A stretch of 64,000 bases of DNA, taken from Variovorax paradoxus. GTDB taxonomy: Bacteria; Pseudomonadota; Gammaproteobacteria; Burkholderiales; Burkholderiaceae_C. The stretch spans positions 5,911,501 to 5,975,500 of the forward strand of contig NZ_CP091716.1 of assembly GCF_022009635.1 (NCBI RefSeq), in the 5' to 3' direction. The stretch's first letter is position 1; the number at the start of each line of letters is the position of its first letter. The position numbers were made by a program, and so were the translations under genes. Below, one piece after another: positions 43,381 through 52,417 of the stretch. The notes under the pieces were generated by a model. It did not search any database and had not been told where the DNA came from. It saw only the letters and a program-made list of their open reading frames with translations.

Positions 43381-43904
43381 GCCGCGAGCAGGATGCAGCG
43401 TGCCATCGCCTCGGCCATGTAGCGCTTGACGGTGCGTTCGCTCACGCCCAGCGTGGCCGCGATTTCCGCATAGCCCAGCCCTTCGAGCTGCGCCATCAGG
43501 AAGGCCCGCCGCACCGGCGGCGCCAGCCCGTCGAGCATCGCGTCGATCTCCTGCAGGGTCTCGAGGATGATGGCTTGCTGCTCCGGCGACGGTGCCTGCG
43601 GCTCGGGCAGCGCGCTCAGCGCCTCGAAGTAGGCCTGCTCCAGCGAGCGGCGGCGGTACAGGTTGGCGAGCAGCCGCTTGGCCACGACCGTGAGGTAGGC
43701 GCGCGGTTCGCGCAGTTGCCAGTCGCCCTGCTTTTCGGGGGTGTCGTCGGGCGCGGCGAGGATGCGAAGAAAAGTGTCCTGCGCAAGGTCCGCCGCGTCG
43801 AAGGCGTTGCCGAGCTTCTTGCGCAACCAGCCCTGCAGCCAACCGTGGTGGTCGCAATAGAGTGTCTGGATGTGCGGATGGTGAAGAACGGAATCGGCGG
43901 CCAT
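43377..43904 (-). CDS. FecI-type ECF sigma factor
   Basis: A 175-aa ECF sigma factor: region 2 (NAFDAADLAQDTFLRIL), the linker, and region 4 (LEGLGYAEIAATLGVSERTVKRYMAEAMARC). It would transcribe the downstream receptor and cassette genes. A clear Fur box lies 34 bp upstream of the ATG, so expression should rise under iron limitation. It overlaps fecR by 4 bp. The first sigma gene in this window (32634) lacks such a site. Confidence 0.93.
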   Translation of the reverse strand: MAADSVLHHPHIQTLYCDHHGWLQGWLRKKLGNAFDAADLAQDTFLRILAAPDDTPEKQGDWQLREPRAYLTVVAKRLLANLYRRRSLEQAYFEALSALPEPQAPSPEQQAIILETLQEIDAMLDGLAPPVRRAFLMAQLEGLGYAEIAATLGVSERTVKRYMAEAMARCILLAA

Positions 43905-43937
43905 TGGCGGACGGGCACGGCGGCCACGGCCACCTCA

Positions 43938-43956
43938 GATAAGAATTATTCTCATT
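43938..43956 (-). promoter_or_regulatory. Fur box
   Basis: Read leftward, AATGAGAATAATTCTTATC matches 13 of 19 bases of the classical Fur consensus GATAATGATAATCATTATC, in an otherwise GC-rich region directly upstream of the ECF sigma gene. It could also overlap the promoter. Confidence 0.8.
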
Positions 43957-44062
43957 TTAGAGGCAGTGTCGCGCGCGCCGGGAAACGAGGCCCCTTCCGC
44001 TCCTTTGCCGAAGGGTGGATGGGTATGCTCGACAGAGGAAAAACCGGCCCCGAAAAGAACCC

Positions 44063-44422
44063 ATGACAACCGAAGCTCCGGGCGAGATGCCCCTCATCGA
44101 ATGGAACGACTTCACCAAGGTGGAGCTGCGCGTCGGCCGCGTGCTCTCGGCCGAACCGCTGCCGAAGGCGCGAAAGCCGGCCTATGTGCTGCAGGTCGAC
44201 TTCGGCCCGCTGGGCATCAGGAAATCCAGCGCGCAGGTCACCGACCTGTACCAGCCCGAAGGATTGGTCGGAAAGCTCGTGGTGGCGGTCGTCAACTTTC
44301 CGAAGAAGCAGATCGGCTCGCTGATGTCGGAATGCCTGGTGACGGGCTTCCACGACGAGAACGGCCATGTGGCGCTGTGCGTGCCCGACCGCGAAGTACC
44401 GCTGGGCACCAAGCTGTTCTGA
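44063..44422 (+). CDS. csaA: CsaA-like tRNA-binding domain protein
   Basis: A 119-aa stand-alone EMAP-type OB-fold protein (IEWNDFTKVELRVGRV, KSSAQVTDLYQPEGLVGK, VVNFPKKQIGSLMSECLVTGF, PDREVPLGTKLF). It is the size of CsaA, which binds tRNA and has been reported to act as an export-linked chaperone. The ATG at 44063 is chosen because the protein then begins just before the domain; the frame extends upstream without a better start. It converges with the TSUP permease gene. Confidence 0.88.
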   Translation: MTTEAPGEMPLIEWNDFTKVELRVGRVLSAEPLPKARKPAYVLQVDFGPLGIRKSSAQVTDLYQPEGLVGKLVVAVVNFPKKQIGSLMSECLVTGFHDENGHVALCVPDREVPLGTKLF

Positions 44423-44444
44423 TGCTTGCGCGCCCTGGTCGCGC

Positions 44445-45209
44445 TCAGGCGCCGGCGTAGCGGTAGATCAGGAACGCGCCCGAACACAGCACCGCGACCG
44501 CCACCACGCGAAGGAACTGCTCGCGCGACAGCCGCAGCGTGATGCGCCGCCCGAGGGCCGTGCCCACCAGCATCGCCGGAAACAGCAGCACCGCCAGCCA
44601 CAGAATGGCCGTCTGCGCGTACACGCCGGCCAGCAGGAACAGCACCGCGCGCGTGAGCGTGCTGAGGCCGATCAAGGTCGACTGCGTCACGCGGATGCGC
44701 TCCTTCTGTTCGATGCGGCCCGCCAGGTAGATCGCGTAGATGAAGCCGCCGCTGCCGAACATCGCGGAGAAGATGCCGCCCACGAAGCCGAAAGGTACGG
44801 ACGCGCGCGGCGAAAGCTGCGAGACCGGCTTGAGGCCGCTGAGCGAATACAGCGCATAGGCCACCGCGAAGATGCCCAGCGCCAGCAGCAGCACCTGCGG
44901 GCGCCCGAGCAACAACAGCGCCGCGCCGACGAGGCTGCCCAGCGCCATCACCGGCACCAGCCGCCGCAGTTCGCCGGTGTCGGCGGAGCGCGCGTCGCGG
45001 CTCACGTTGACGATGGCCGCGAAAAAATCGAGCAGCGCCAGCAGCGGCACCACGCTGGCCACCGGAATGAAGTTGGCCAGCACCGGCCCCGCGACCAGCG
45101 CGGTGCCGAAGCCGGCGATGCCGAAGATGACGTAGGCGACGACGACGCCCGTGCAGACGATCGCGAACTGAAGCGGAGTGATGGGCAAGGCACCGAAGAG
45201 GGAATCCAT
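44445..45209 (-). CDS. TSUP (TauE/SafE) family permease
   Basis: A 254-aa inner membrane protein with about eight hydrophobic segments and the family repeat features IFGIAGFGTALVAGPVLANF and FVGGIFSAMFGSGGF. TSUP proteins move sulfonates, sulfite, sulfoacetate or other small anions, direction often unclear; no sulfur gene is nearby, so the substrate is open. The start ATG at 45209 lies 67 bp from the stop of the LysR gene upstream in the same direction; that regulator may or may not control it. Confidence 0.85.
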   Translation of the reverse strand: MDSLFGALPITPLQFAIVCTGVVVAYVIFGIAGFGTALVAGPVLANFIPVASVVPLLALLDFFAAIVNVSRDARSADTGELRRLVPVMALGSLVGAALLLLGRPQVLLLALGIFAVAYALYSLSGLKPVSQLSPRASVPFGFVGGIFSAMFGSGGFIYAIYLAGRIEQKERIRVTQSTLIGLSTLTRAVLFLLAGVYAQTAILWLAVLLFPAMLVGTALGRRITLRLSREQFLRVVAVAVLCSGAFLIYRYAGA

Positions 45210-45276
45210 GCCCGCGAATCTAGGGGCTTCGGCCGCCGCGCGCCAATACCGAATGGGGCGGGCGTCCATCTCGAAA

Positions 45277-46191
45277 TCAGCTGAATGCTTCCGGCGCCGC
45301 GCCCATTGCCATGCGCAGCGATTCGACCAGGTCGCGCGCGAGCTGCGTGCCTTCGTCGGCGCGCCACAGCACCAGCACGGTGGTGACGCAGTCTTCGCCA
45401 TCCAGCGCCAGGAGCCGCACGCCCTCGGGCGCCATGCGGCCCATCGACACCGGCAGGATCGCGATGCCGAAGCCTGCCTGCACCAGTGCGAGCTGCGACC
45501 ATTTGCGCGAACGCACCTGCGCGCCGGCCGGATGAAAGCCATGCGCGCGGCACAGCTCGGCCACGCGCTGGCTCAGGCCGCCGCGCTCCATGTGCGGCGT
45601 GGCGACGAAGGGCTCGTCGCGCAGTAGCGCGATGCTCACGCTTTCGCGGGCAGCCAGTGCATGCGCGGCCGGCACGGCCACCACCAGCGGTTCGGAGAAA
45701 AGCGGTGCCTGCCGCACGCCAGGGTAGCGGCGCAGCACCGGTTCGCGCGCCAGCCCGACGTCGGCAATGCCTTGCTCGATATCGAGCGCCTGGTGCTCCG
45801 ACGAACGCTGCGACACCTCGATCGACACGCCCGGATAACGCCTTGTGTGTTCCTTCAGGCCGCCGAGCAGCGCATGCGTGAGCGGCACGGAGCTGGAGTG
45901 AAGCAACTGCACCGTGCCCTCGATGCCGCGCTGCGCATGGCGTGCCGCAACCGTGGCGCTGTCGATGGCCGCGAGGATGCGGCGCGCGTCGCCGTAGAGC
46001 GAGCGGCCGGCCGGCGTCATCTCCAGGTGCCGGGTGTCGCGCGCCAGCAGCGGCACCTGCAGGTGGCGCTCCATTTCCTTCACCTGCCGACTCAGCGCCG
46101 ACTGCGCGATGAACAGGCGCTCTGCCGCCAGGCTGAAGCTGCCCGCGTCCACGATGTCGACGAAGTAGCGAAGCTGCTTGTGGGTGAGCAT
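45277..46191 (-). CDS. LysR-family transcriptional regulator
   Basis: A 304-aa regulator with the N-terminal winged helix (LRYFVDIVDAGSFSLAAERLFIAQSALSRQVKEMERHLQV) and a periplasmic-binding-like effector domain. Its closest resemblance is to the BenM/CatM/NAC-type group with the segment RYPGVSIEVSQRSSEHQ. It lies between the MarR gene (14 bp gap) and the TSUP permease, all leftward, so the three may be transcribed together. Possible targets are the permease or the divergent ABC importer operon. Confidence 0.9.
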   Translation of the reverse strand: MLTHKQLRYFVDIVDAGSFSLAAERLFIAQSALSRQVKEMERHLQVPLLARDTRHLEMTPAGRSLYGDARRILAAIDSATVAARHAQRGIEGTVQLLHSSSVPLTHALLGGLKEHTRRYPGVSIEVSQRSSEHQALDIEQGIADVGLAREPVLRRYPGVRQAPLFSEPLVVAVPAAHALAARESVSIALLRDEPFVATPHMERGGLSQRVAELCRAHGFHPAGAQVRSRKWSQLALVQAGFGIAILPVSMGRMAPEGVRLLALDGEDCVTTVLVLWRADEGTQLARDLVESLRMAMGAAPEAFS

Positions 46192-46205
46192 GCGCGGCCC
46201 CTGCG

Positions 46206-46829
46206 TCAATCGCGCGGCTTGCGCAGCAGCGCCTCTCCAGGCTCCGGCCCCAGTTCGGGTGCGTTGCCGGTCATCATCTGGCTCAGCAGGCCCGACAGCA
46301 CCTCGCGCTGCGAGGCATCGAACATGCGCAGCAGATGCAGTTCCGCCGCCGCGTGCCGGGGCATGGCCTCGTCGGCCAGCCGGATGCCCTTGGCCGTGAG
46401 CTTGACCAGCACGCCGCGCCCGTCGTTGGGGTCGATGGAGCGCTTGATCCAGCCCTCCTTCTCGAGCCGCTTGAGCAGGTTCGACAGCCCGCCCGACGTG
46501 AAGAGCAGCGTGCTCTGCAGCCGCGACGGCGAGAGGCGGTAGGGCGCCCCCGCCACGCGCAGAGTGGCGAGCACGGCGTACTCCTGATACTTCATGCCGA
46601 AGGGCTCCAGCACCTGGTTCAGGGTGCGCAGCACGACTTCCTCGAGCCGCAGCAGGCGCCCGACCACCGACTTGCCACTGCTGTCGATGTCGGGCCGCTC
46701 GCGCAGCCACTGGCGGATGCCGCGCTCGACCAGGTCTCCGCCTTCGGCCGGGGCCTCGTCGAGTACCTCGCGCTCCTTGGCATCGCCTTGGGGCGGACGT
46801 CGGTTCGATGCTTCTTTTTTGTGCGGCAT
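46206..46829 (-). CDS. MarR-family transcriptional regulator
   Basis: A 207-aa MarR protein, longer than the usual 140-150 because of a charged N-terminal extension of about 35 residues. The winged helix (YQEYAVLATLRVAGAPYRLSPSRLQSTLLFTSGGLSNLLKRLEKEGWIKR, then DPNDGRGVLVKLTAKG) is clear. It is divergent from the ABC importer operon, and a perfect 20-bp palindrome overlies the shared promoter region; repression of that operon and of itself, relieved by the imported compound, is likely. Confidence 0.9.
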   Translation of the reverse strand: MPHKKEASNRRPPQGDAKEREVLDEAPAEGGDLVERGIRQWLRERPDIDSSGKSVVGRLLRLEEVVLRTLNQVLEPFGMKYQEYAVLATLRVAGAPYRLSPSRLQSTLLFTSGGLSNLLKRLEKEGWIKRSIDPNDGRGVLVKLTAKGIRLADEAMPRHAAAELHLLRMFDASQREVLSGLLSQMMTGNAPELGPEPGEALLRKPRD

Positions 46830-46914
46830 GACGTGCTCTCCATCAAAGGTGGGGCCATTGCGCCGCCATTCTGGTGCAGCGCAGCGGCGCGGGTTCGTCC
46901 CTATCTTAAATGCC

Positions 46915-46943
46915 TTGCATTTATCTTTTACGAAAGATAAAGT
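46915..46943 (+). promoter_or_regulatory. ABC operon promoter overlapped by a MarR-type operator
   Basis: TTATCTTT-tacg-AAAGATAA (46921-46940) is a perfect 8-bp-arm palindrome. It fills the spacer of a candidate promoter TTGCAT (46915-46920), 17 bp, TAAAGT (46938-46943). A further half-site CTATCTT lies at 46901-46907. The divergent MarR protein is the obvious candidate binder. Confidence 0.65.
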
Positions 46944-46989
46944 GAATTCCAACGCAGCCTTCAGGCCTGTGCCCCTACAGGAGTTCACG

Positions 46990-48024
46990 ATGAAACCCAC
47001 GTTCTCGCGCTGTCTCTTCTCCGGTCTCGCGGCCGCATTGCTGGCCGGTGCCGCGTCGGCCGCGCAGGCCGAAGAGCTGGTGGTCGGCATCTTCGGCGGC
47101 TCCTTCGCCGAAGACTCCAAGACCTGCCACATCGCTTCCTTCGAAAAGAAGACCGGCGCCAAGGTCGCGCTCAAGCTCGGCAGCTCGTCGCAGTTCGCGG
47201 CCTCGATCCGCGCCACCGGCGGCAAGTCGGACTTCGACGTGGTCTACATCGACAACTCGCTCGCCTCGCAGCTCAAGAACGAGAAGCTGCTGGAGACCAT
47301 CGACAAGAGCAAGCTTGCCAACGCCGCCGAGGTGTCGCCGCGCGCGCTCGACAAGGACGGCCAGTACGTGGTGTTCATGACCGGCGCCACCGTCATCGTG
47401 TACGACACCAAGCAGATCAAGACGCCGCCCACTTCGTGGGCCGACCTCGCCAAGCCCGAATACGACGGCCGCCTCGCCATCGGCGACATCAGCGGCACCT
47501 CGGGCTCGCAGTTCCTCATGGCGCTGAACCGCATGAAGGGCGGCACGCTCGCGAACATGGATGCGGGCTTCGCCGCCATCAAGCCGATCGCGAAGTCTTC
47601 CGTCACGCTCTACACACAGGCCGACCAGATCGTCTCGCTGTTCGAGCGCCAGGAGATCGCGGCCGCCGTGTGGTACCCCGACCGCGCCGGCTCCGCCATC
47701 GACAAGGGCCTGCCGCTGGCCATCGTCTACCCCAAGGAAGGCGCGGTGGGCATCCTGCCCGCGCTGGTGATTCCGAAGGGCGCCAAGTCGCCGGCGCTCG
47801 CGCTCAAGTACATCGACGAAGTGCTGTCGAAGGAGGGCCAGACCTGCTTCGCCGAGCGCAAGTACGCGGGCCCCGTGAACACGCAGGTCAAGCTCAGCGA
47901 CAAGGCCGCGAAGATCGTTCCTTATCAGCAGACGTTCGACAACCTCTGGCTGCCCGACCCCGAGGCCGTGGCCAAGTCGCTGCCCGAGTGGACCAAGCGC
48001 TGGCAGCGCGAAGTCGCACGCTGA
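46990..48024 (+). CDS. ABC transporter periplasmic binding protein, PotD-like
   Basis: A 344-aa solute-binding protein with a signal peptide (cleavage near SAAQA) and the type-2 fold of spermidine/putrescine or iron binding proteins (LVVGIFGGSFAEDSK, GKSDFDVVYIDNSLASQL, ATVIVYDTKQIKTPPTSWADL). ATG at 46990 has CAGGAG about 7 nt upstream. It opens a ten-gene operon that also encodes amidases, which suggests a nitrogenous compound rather than plain polyamine; the ligand is not known. Confidence 0.92.
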   Translation: MKPTFSRCLFSGLAAALLAGAASAAQAEELVVGIFGGSFAEDSKTCHIASFEKKTGAKVALKLGSSSQFAASIRATGGKSDFDVVYIDNSLASQLKNEKLLETIDKSKLANAAEVSPRALDKDGQYVVFMTGATVIVYDTKQIKTPPTSWADLAKPEYDGRLAIGDISGTSGSQFLMALNRMKGGTLANMDAGFAAIKPIAKSSVTLYTQADQIVSLFERQEIAAAVWYPDRAGSAIDKGLPLAIVYPKEGAVGILPALVIPKGAKSPALALKYIDEVLSKEGQTCFAERKYAGPVNTQVKLSDKAAKIVPYQQTFDNLWLPDPEAVAKSLPEWTKRWQREVAR

Positions 48025-48057
48025 GCGCCCTTCTTCAACCCTCACCACCCGACAGAC

Positions 48058-49149
48058 ATGCCGGCACTCACGCTCGACCGTCTCGAGAAACGCTACCCGG
48101 GCCACGTGGCCGCGTCGTCGGTCTCGCTGTCCGTCCATGACGGCGAATTCATCTCGCTGCTCGGTCCCTCCGGCTGCGGCAAGACCACCGTGCTGCGCAT
48201 GGTGGCGGGGCTGATCGAGCCGACCGGCGGGCGCATCCTCGTCGACGGCCGCGACATCACCGCGCTGCCCACCAACCGGCGCAACATCGGCCTGGTGTTC
48301 CAGTCGTACGCGCTGTTCCCGCACATGAGCGTGTTCGAGAACGTCGCCTTCGGCCTGCGCCGCCAGGGCATGCAGGGCAGCGAGCTGAAGCAGCGTGTCG
48401 ACCAGGCGCTGGCCAGCGTGCGCCTGTCGGCCCTCGGCGACCGCATGCCGAAGCAGCTCTCCGGCGGCCAGCAGCAGCGCGTGGCGGTGGCGCGATCGAT
48501 CGCGCCGCGCCCCAGCATTCTTCTCTTCGACGAACCGCTCTCCAACCTCGACGCCTCGCTGCGCGACGAGATGCAGATCGAGCTCAAGCGGCTGCAGCGC
48601 GAGGTCGGCATCACCACGCTGTTCGTCACGCACGACCAGGGCGAGGCCATGTCCATGTCCGACCGCGTGTGCGTGCTCGCGCACGGCGTGGTGCAGCAGT
48701 TCGACACGCCCGAGGCCATCTACCACCGCCCCGCCACCGGCTTCGTCGCCAGCTTCATCGGCCGCCCCAACCGGCTCACCGGCCGCGTGGTGCGCGCCAA
48801 TGGCGCTTCCGCCGCGGTGCAGCTGGACGACGGCCCGATGCTGCCCGCGTCCGCCGCCGAAGGCATGGTGCAGGGCGCGGCGGTCGACGTGGTGATCCGG
48901 CAGGAAGACATCCGCTTCGCCGATGCACCCTCGCCCGGCGCGGCCACGCTCGCGGGCCGCGTCGCCATGCGCTCTTTCGTGGGCGCGCGCGTGCAGTACC
49001 TGCTCGCGTTCGGCGGCACCGAGCTGATCGCCGAGGCCGTCACCAACGGCCCGCACGCCGGCCTCGAGGTCGACGCGCCGGTGCGCGTGGCCATCGCGCC
49101 GCAGCATGTGTACGTCACCGCCCGGGCCGCGCAGGCCGCGTCGGCATGA
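48058..49149 (+). CDS. ABC transporter ATP-binding protein, PotA-like
   Basis: A 363-aa ATPase with Walker A GPSGCGKTT (about 36-44), Q-loop VFQSYALFPHMS, signature LSGGQQQRVAVARS, Walker B ILLFDEPLSNLD and switch VTHDQGEA. A C-terminal TOBE domain (about 235-355) is typical of the PotA/FbpC class. It energises import together with the two permeases whose genes overlap it by ATGA. Starts 33 bp after the binding protein. Confidence 0.94.
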   Translation: MPALTLDRLEKRYPGHVAASSVSLSVHDGEFISLLGPSGCGKTTVLRMVAGLIEPTGGRILVDGRDITALPTNRRNIGLVFQSYALFPHMSVFENVAFGLRRQGMQGSELKQRVDQALASVRLSALGDRMPKQLSGGQQQRVAVARSIAPRPSILLFDEPLSNLDASLRDEMQIELKRLQREVGITTLFVTHDQGEAMSMSDRVCVLAHGVVQQFDTPEAIYHRPATGFVASFIGRPNRLTGRVVRANGASAAVQLDDGPMLPASAAEGMVQGAAVDVVIRQEDIRFADAPSPGAATLAGRVAMRSFVGARVQYLLAFGGTELIAEAVTNGPHAGLEVDAPVRVAIAPQHVYVTARAAQAASA

Positions 49150-49997
49150 ACCCGCGCAAGCTCACGGGCGCGCTGCTGGCGTCGCCGCTGCTGCTGCTCC
49201 TGCTGCTGGCCTTCGTCGCGCCGGTGCTGCTGATGGTGCCGCTGAGCCTGCATCCCTACGAGCCCGGCACCGGCATCTCCGCCGGCTGGACGCTCGCCAA
49301 CTACACCAGCATCGTCACCGACGAGTACTACCGCGAAGTGGTGGTGCGCACGCTGGTGCTGGGCTTCGGCGTCACCGCCATCTGCCTGCTGCTGGGCTAC
49401 CCGCTGGCCTACTACATCGCCAACGCGGGGCCCAGGATGCGCCTGGCGCTCACCATGCTGGTCATCTTCCCGATGCTGCTGAACCTGGTGGTGCGCTCCT
49501 TCGGCTGGATCGCGCTGCTCGCCAACCGGGGCCTGGTGAACAACCTGCTGATCGACATCGGCCTGATCGAGCGGCCGATCAAGATGATGTTCAACCTGTT
49601 CGGCCTGCTGGTGGGCATGTCGCACATCTTCCTGCCGTTCATGGTGCTGATGCTCGTGCCGGCCATCCAGGCGATCTCGAAGGACGTGCAGGCCGCCGCG
49701 TACACGCTGGCCGCGAGCCGGCTGCGGGTGTTCTGGTCGATCACGCTGCCCATGAGCGCGCCGGGCATCCTGTCGGGCTCGATCCTCGTCTTCGTGCTGA
49801 CCATCAGCGCGCTGGTCACGCCGCGCATGCTGGGCGGCCCCACCTACAAGGTGATGGCCACGCTGATCTACGACGACTTCCTGCAGACGCTCGACTGGCC
49901 CGCCGGCGCGGCCATGTCGTTCGCGCTCACCGCGCTCACGCTGGCGGTCATCGGCCTGTCGAGCCGCGTGCTCAAGCGCTGGGGAGGCAACGCATGA
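49146..49997 (+). CDS. ABC transporter permease, PotB-like
   Basis: A 283-aa inner membrane permease with six hydrophobic segments and the EAA-type loop AAYTLAASRLRVFWSITLPMSAPGI that contacts the ATPase. It overlaps the ATPase stop by 4 bp at the start and the next permease ATG by 4 bp at the end, so the importer is stoichiometrically coupled. Confidence 0.93.
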   Translation: MNPRKLTGALLASPLLLLLLLAFVAPVLLMVPLSLHPYEPGTGISAGWTLANYTSIVTDEYYREVVVRTLVLGFGVTAICLLLGYPLAYYIANAGPRMRLALTMLVIFPMLLNLVVRSFGWIALLANRGLVNNLLIDIGLIERPIKMMFNLFGLLVGMSHIFLPFMVLMLVPAIQAISKDVQAAAYTLAASRLRVFWSITLPMSAPGILSGSILVFVLTISALVTPRMLGGPTYKVMATLIYDDFLQTLDWPAGAAMSFALTALTLAVIGLSSRVLKRWGGNA

Positions 49998-50785
49998 ACG
50001 CCGACGGAAAGAAGACGCCCGTGCTCGCGGCCACGGCCATCGCGGTGGTGGTGTTCCTGCAGATTCCGGTGCTGGTGGTGGTGCTCGCGGCATTCAGCAA
50101 GACGGCCTACCTCACCATACCGCCCAAGGGCCTGACCTTTCACTGGTTCGAGGTGGTGCTGCGCGACCCCGAGTACCTGGGCGCCGCATGGACCAGCCTG
50201 TGGCTGGCCGCCGCATCCACCGCCGCGGCGCTGGTGCTGGGCCTGATCGCGGCCTACGCCATTCACCGCCGCATGGTGCCGGGCGCCGCGGCGCTCACCT
50301 CGCTCTTCATGGCGCCGCTGATCCTGCCTTCGGTGGTGCTGGGCGTCGCGCTGCTGCAGTACTACACGATGACCGGCCTGCGCGGCAACTCGCTGGGCCT
50401 GTGGCTCGCTCACGTGGTCATCACCGTGCCCTACGTAGTGCGGGCCAGCCTGGGCAGCCTCTCGTCGGTCGACGAATCGCTGGAAGACGCGGCGCGGGTG
50501 CTCGGCGCGGACGGTTTCACCAGCTTTCGCCTCGTCACGCTGCCGCTGGTGAAGCCGGGCCTGGTGGCCGGCGGCCTCTTCGCCTTCATCACCTCGCTGG
50601 ACAACGTGCCGGTGTCGGTGTTCCTTCTCTCCGCAAGCCAGACGACGCTGCCCGTGAAGATCTTCACCTCGGTCGAGCAAGGCGTGGACCCCAGCGTGGC
50701 CGCGGTCTCCACCCTGCTCATCGTGACCACCGGCATCGTGCTGCTGCTGGCGGAGCGCTGGACCGGCTTTCACAAGCACGTTTGA
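49994..50785 (+). CDS. ABC transporter permease, PotC-like
   Basis: A 263-aa second permease with six hydrophobic segments and the EAA loop SLEDAARVLGADGFTSFRLVTLPLVKPGL. Its ATG overlaps the stop of the first permease. The pair PotB-like/PotC-like forms the heterodimeric channel of the importer. Confidence 0.93.
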   Translation: MNADGKKTPVLAATAIAVVVFLQIPVLVVVLAAFSKTAYLTIPPKGLTFHWFEVVLRDPEYLGAAWTSLWLAAASTAAALVLGLIAAYAIHRRMVPGAAALTSLFMAPLILPSVVLGVALLQYYTMTGLRGNSLGLWLAHVVITVPYVVRASLGSLSSVDESLEDAARVLGADGFTSFRLVTLPLVKPGLVAGGLFAFITSLDNVPVSVFLLSASQTTLPVKIFTSVEQGVDPSVAAVSTLLIVTTGIVLLLAERWTGFHKHV

Positions 50786-50821
50786 CAACAACACCCCCCG
50801 ATTTCGCCAAGGAGTTTCCCG

Positions 50822-51646
50822 ATGCCGACCACGAGCAAAGGCTTTCCGCTCATGCTGACCTTCGACCTGGACGCGGAGACCATGTGGACCGGCCGCGACC
50901 CGGCCAACGCCAAGCGGCCCATCCTGATGTCGCAGGGCGCCTACGGCTGGAAGGTCGGCATGCCGCGCATCCTGGCGCTGCTGGCGCGCTACGGCATCAG
51001 CGCCACCTTCTTCATCCCCGGCGAAGTGGCCGACAAGCACCCGGACCTGGTGCGCGAAGTGGTCGACAAGGGCCATGAAGTGGCGCACCACAGCTACAGC
51101 CACCGCTGGATCGTCAACCTGAGCCCCGCCGAAGAGCGCGAGGAAATGGAGCGCGGCATGGAAACGCTGACGCGCCTGGCCGGCACCCGGCCGCGCGGCT
51201 GGCGCTCGCCGGCGGCGGAGTTCAGCGCCATCACGCTCGACCTGCTCAAGGAATACGGCTTCGACTACTCGTCGAACTTCTTCGACGACGACTCGCCCTA
51301 CTTGCTGGAGATCGGCGGCGAGCGCACCGACATCGTCGAGCTGCCCTTCCGCTGGGTGCTGGACGACGCGCCCTTCTTCCAGTACTCGATCACCCTGCCC
51401 GGCCGCACGCTGCAGGCGCCCTCGGCGGTGCTCGAGGCATGGACCAGCGAGTTCGACATGCTCCATGCCGAAGACCGGATGATGATGGTCGGCATGCACC
51501 CGCAGATCATCGGCCAGCCTTCGCGGCTCAAGGTGCTCGAAGGCCTGATCGAGCATGCGCTCGCGCACTCGGGCGTGTGGATCGACCGCTGCGACCGCAT
51601 CTCCGACGACATGCGGCCGCGCCTGAAGGCGGCCGTCGCAGCATGA
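50822..51646 (+). CDS. polysaccharide-deacetylase-fold hydrolase (PuuE/HP0310-like)
   Basis: A 274-aa carbohydrate-esterase-4 fold protein. The metal site is visible as Asp15/Asp17 in LTFDLDAE and His90/His94 in HHSYSH, with RSPAAEFS supplying further active-site residues. No signal peptide is present, so it is cytoplasmic. The layout matches the PuuE allantoinase and HP0310-type group, several of which act on C-N bonds of small cyclic or acylated amides rather than on polysaccharide. With two amidases in the same operon, an amide or imide substrate is more likely than peptidoglycan. Confidence 0.85.
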   Translation: MPTTSKGFPLMLTFDLDAETMWTGRDPANAKRPILMSQGAYGWKVGMPRILALLARYGISATFFIPGEVADKHPDLVREVVDKGHEVAHHSYSHRWIVNLSPAEEREEMERGMETLTRLAGTRPRGWRSPAAEFSAITLDLLKEYGFDYSSNFFDDDSPYLLEIGGERTDIVELPFRWVLDDAPFFQYSITLPGRTLQAPSAVLEAWTSEFDMLHAEDRMMMVGMHPQIIGQPSRLKVLEGLIEHALAHSGVWIDRCDRISDDMRPRLKAAVAA

Positions 51647-52404
51647 CCGGCGCGGCTTCTACCGGCTTGCGCTTCGTCGTGAGCGGCGGCGCCAGCGGCA
51701 TCGGCCTTTCGGTGGCGCGGCTGGCGGTGCAGCGCGGCGCGCGCGTGGCGCTGCTCGACCTCGACCAAGCCGGCCTGGCCGCCGCCTGCGCGGCGCTGGG
51801 CGACGCCGCCCTGCCGCTGCCCTGCGACGTGGCCGACCCGCACGCGGTGCGGGCGGCGGTCGACGCCGCCGCCCACTGGCTCGGCGGTGTCGACGCGCTG
51901 GTGAACTCGGCCGGCATCGATTCGCTCAAGCCGCTGGAGCAGACCGGCGACAACGAATGGGCGCGCATGCTGGCCGTCAACCTCACCGGGCCGATGCTGC
52001 TGTGCCGCGCGGCCATGCCGCACCTGCGCGCGGCCGGCGGCGGCAGCATCGTCAACATCTCGTCGGGCGCGGGCCTGCGCCCGTTGCCCAACCGCACCGC
52101 CTACTGCGCCACCAAGGCGGCGGTCATCATGTTCGGCAAGGCGCTGTCCATCGAGGCCGCGGCCGACGGCATCCGCGTCAACGCGGTCTGCCCCGGCGCC
52201 ATCGACACGCCCCTGTTCCGCACCAGCTACGAGAACAGCGACGACCCCGAGCGCACGCTGGAGGAAATCCGCCAGCGCTACGCCCTGGGCCGCGTCGCCG
52301 CGCCCGAGGAAGTGGCCGAGGCCGTGCTCTACCTGAGCGGCCCGGGCGCGAGCTACATCACCGGCACCGCGCTCGCCGTCGACGGCGGGCGCACCTTCCA
52401 CTGA
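51643..52404 (+). CDS. SDR-family oxidoreductase
   Basis: A 253-aa short-chain dehydrogenase/reductase. The cofactor motif is SGGASGIG near the N-terminus with LLDLD, favouring NAD(H). The active-site set includes NSAG, a Ser in NISSGAGLRP and YCATK (Tyr/Lys). It overlaps the hydrolase stop by ATGA. Probably oxidises a hydroxy group of the imported compound or its product; substrate not known. Confidence 0.92.
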   Translation: MTGAASTGLRFVVSGGASGIGLSVARLAVQRGARVALLDLDQAGLAAACAALGDAALPLPCDVADPHAVRAAVDAAAHWLGGVDALVNSAGIDSLKPLEQTGDNEWARMLAVNLTGPMLLCRAAMPHLRAAGGGSIVNISSGAGLRPLPNRTAYCATKAAVIMFGKALSIEAAADGIRVNAVCPGAIDTPLFRTSYENSDDPERTLEEIRQRYALGRVAAPEEVAEAVLYLSGPGASYITGTALAVDGGRTFH

Positions 52405-52417
52405 GGGGCCCGAAGCC

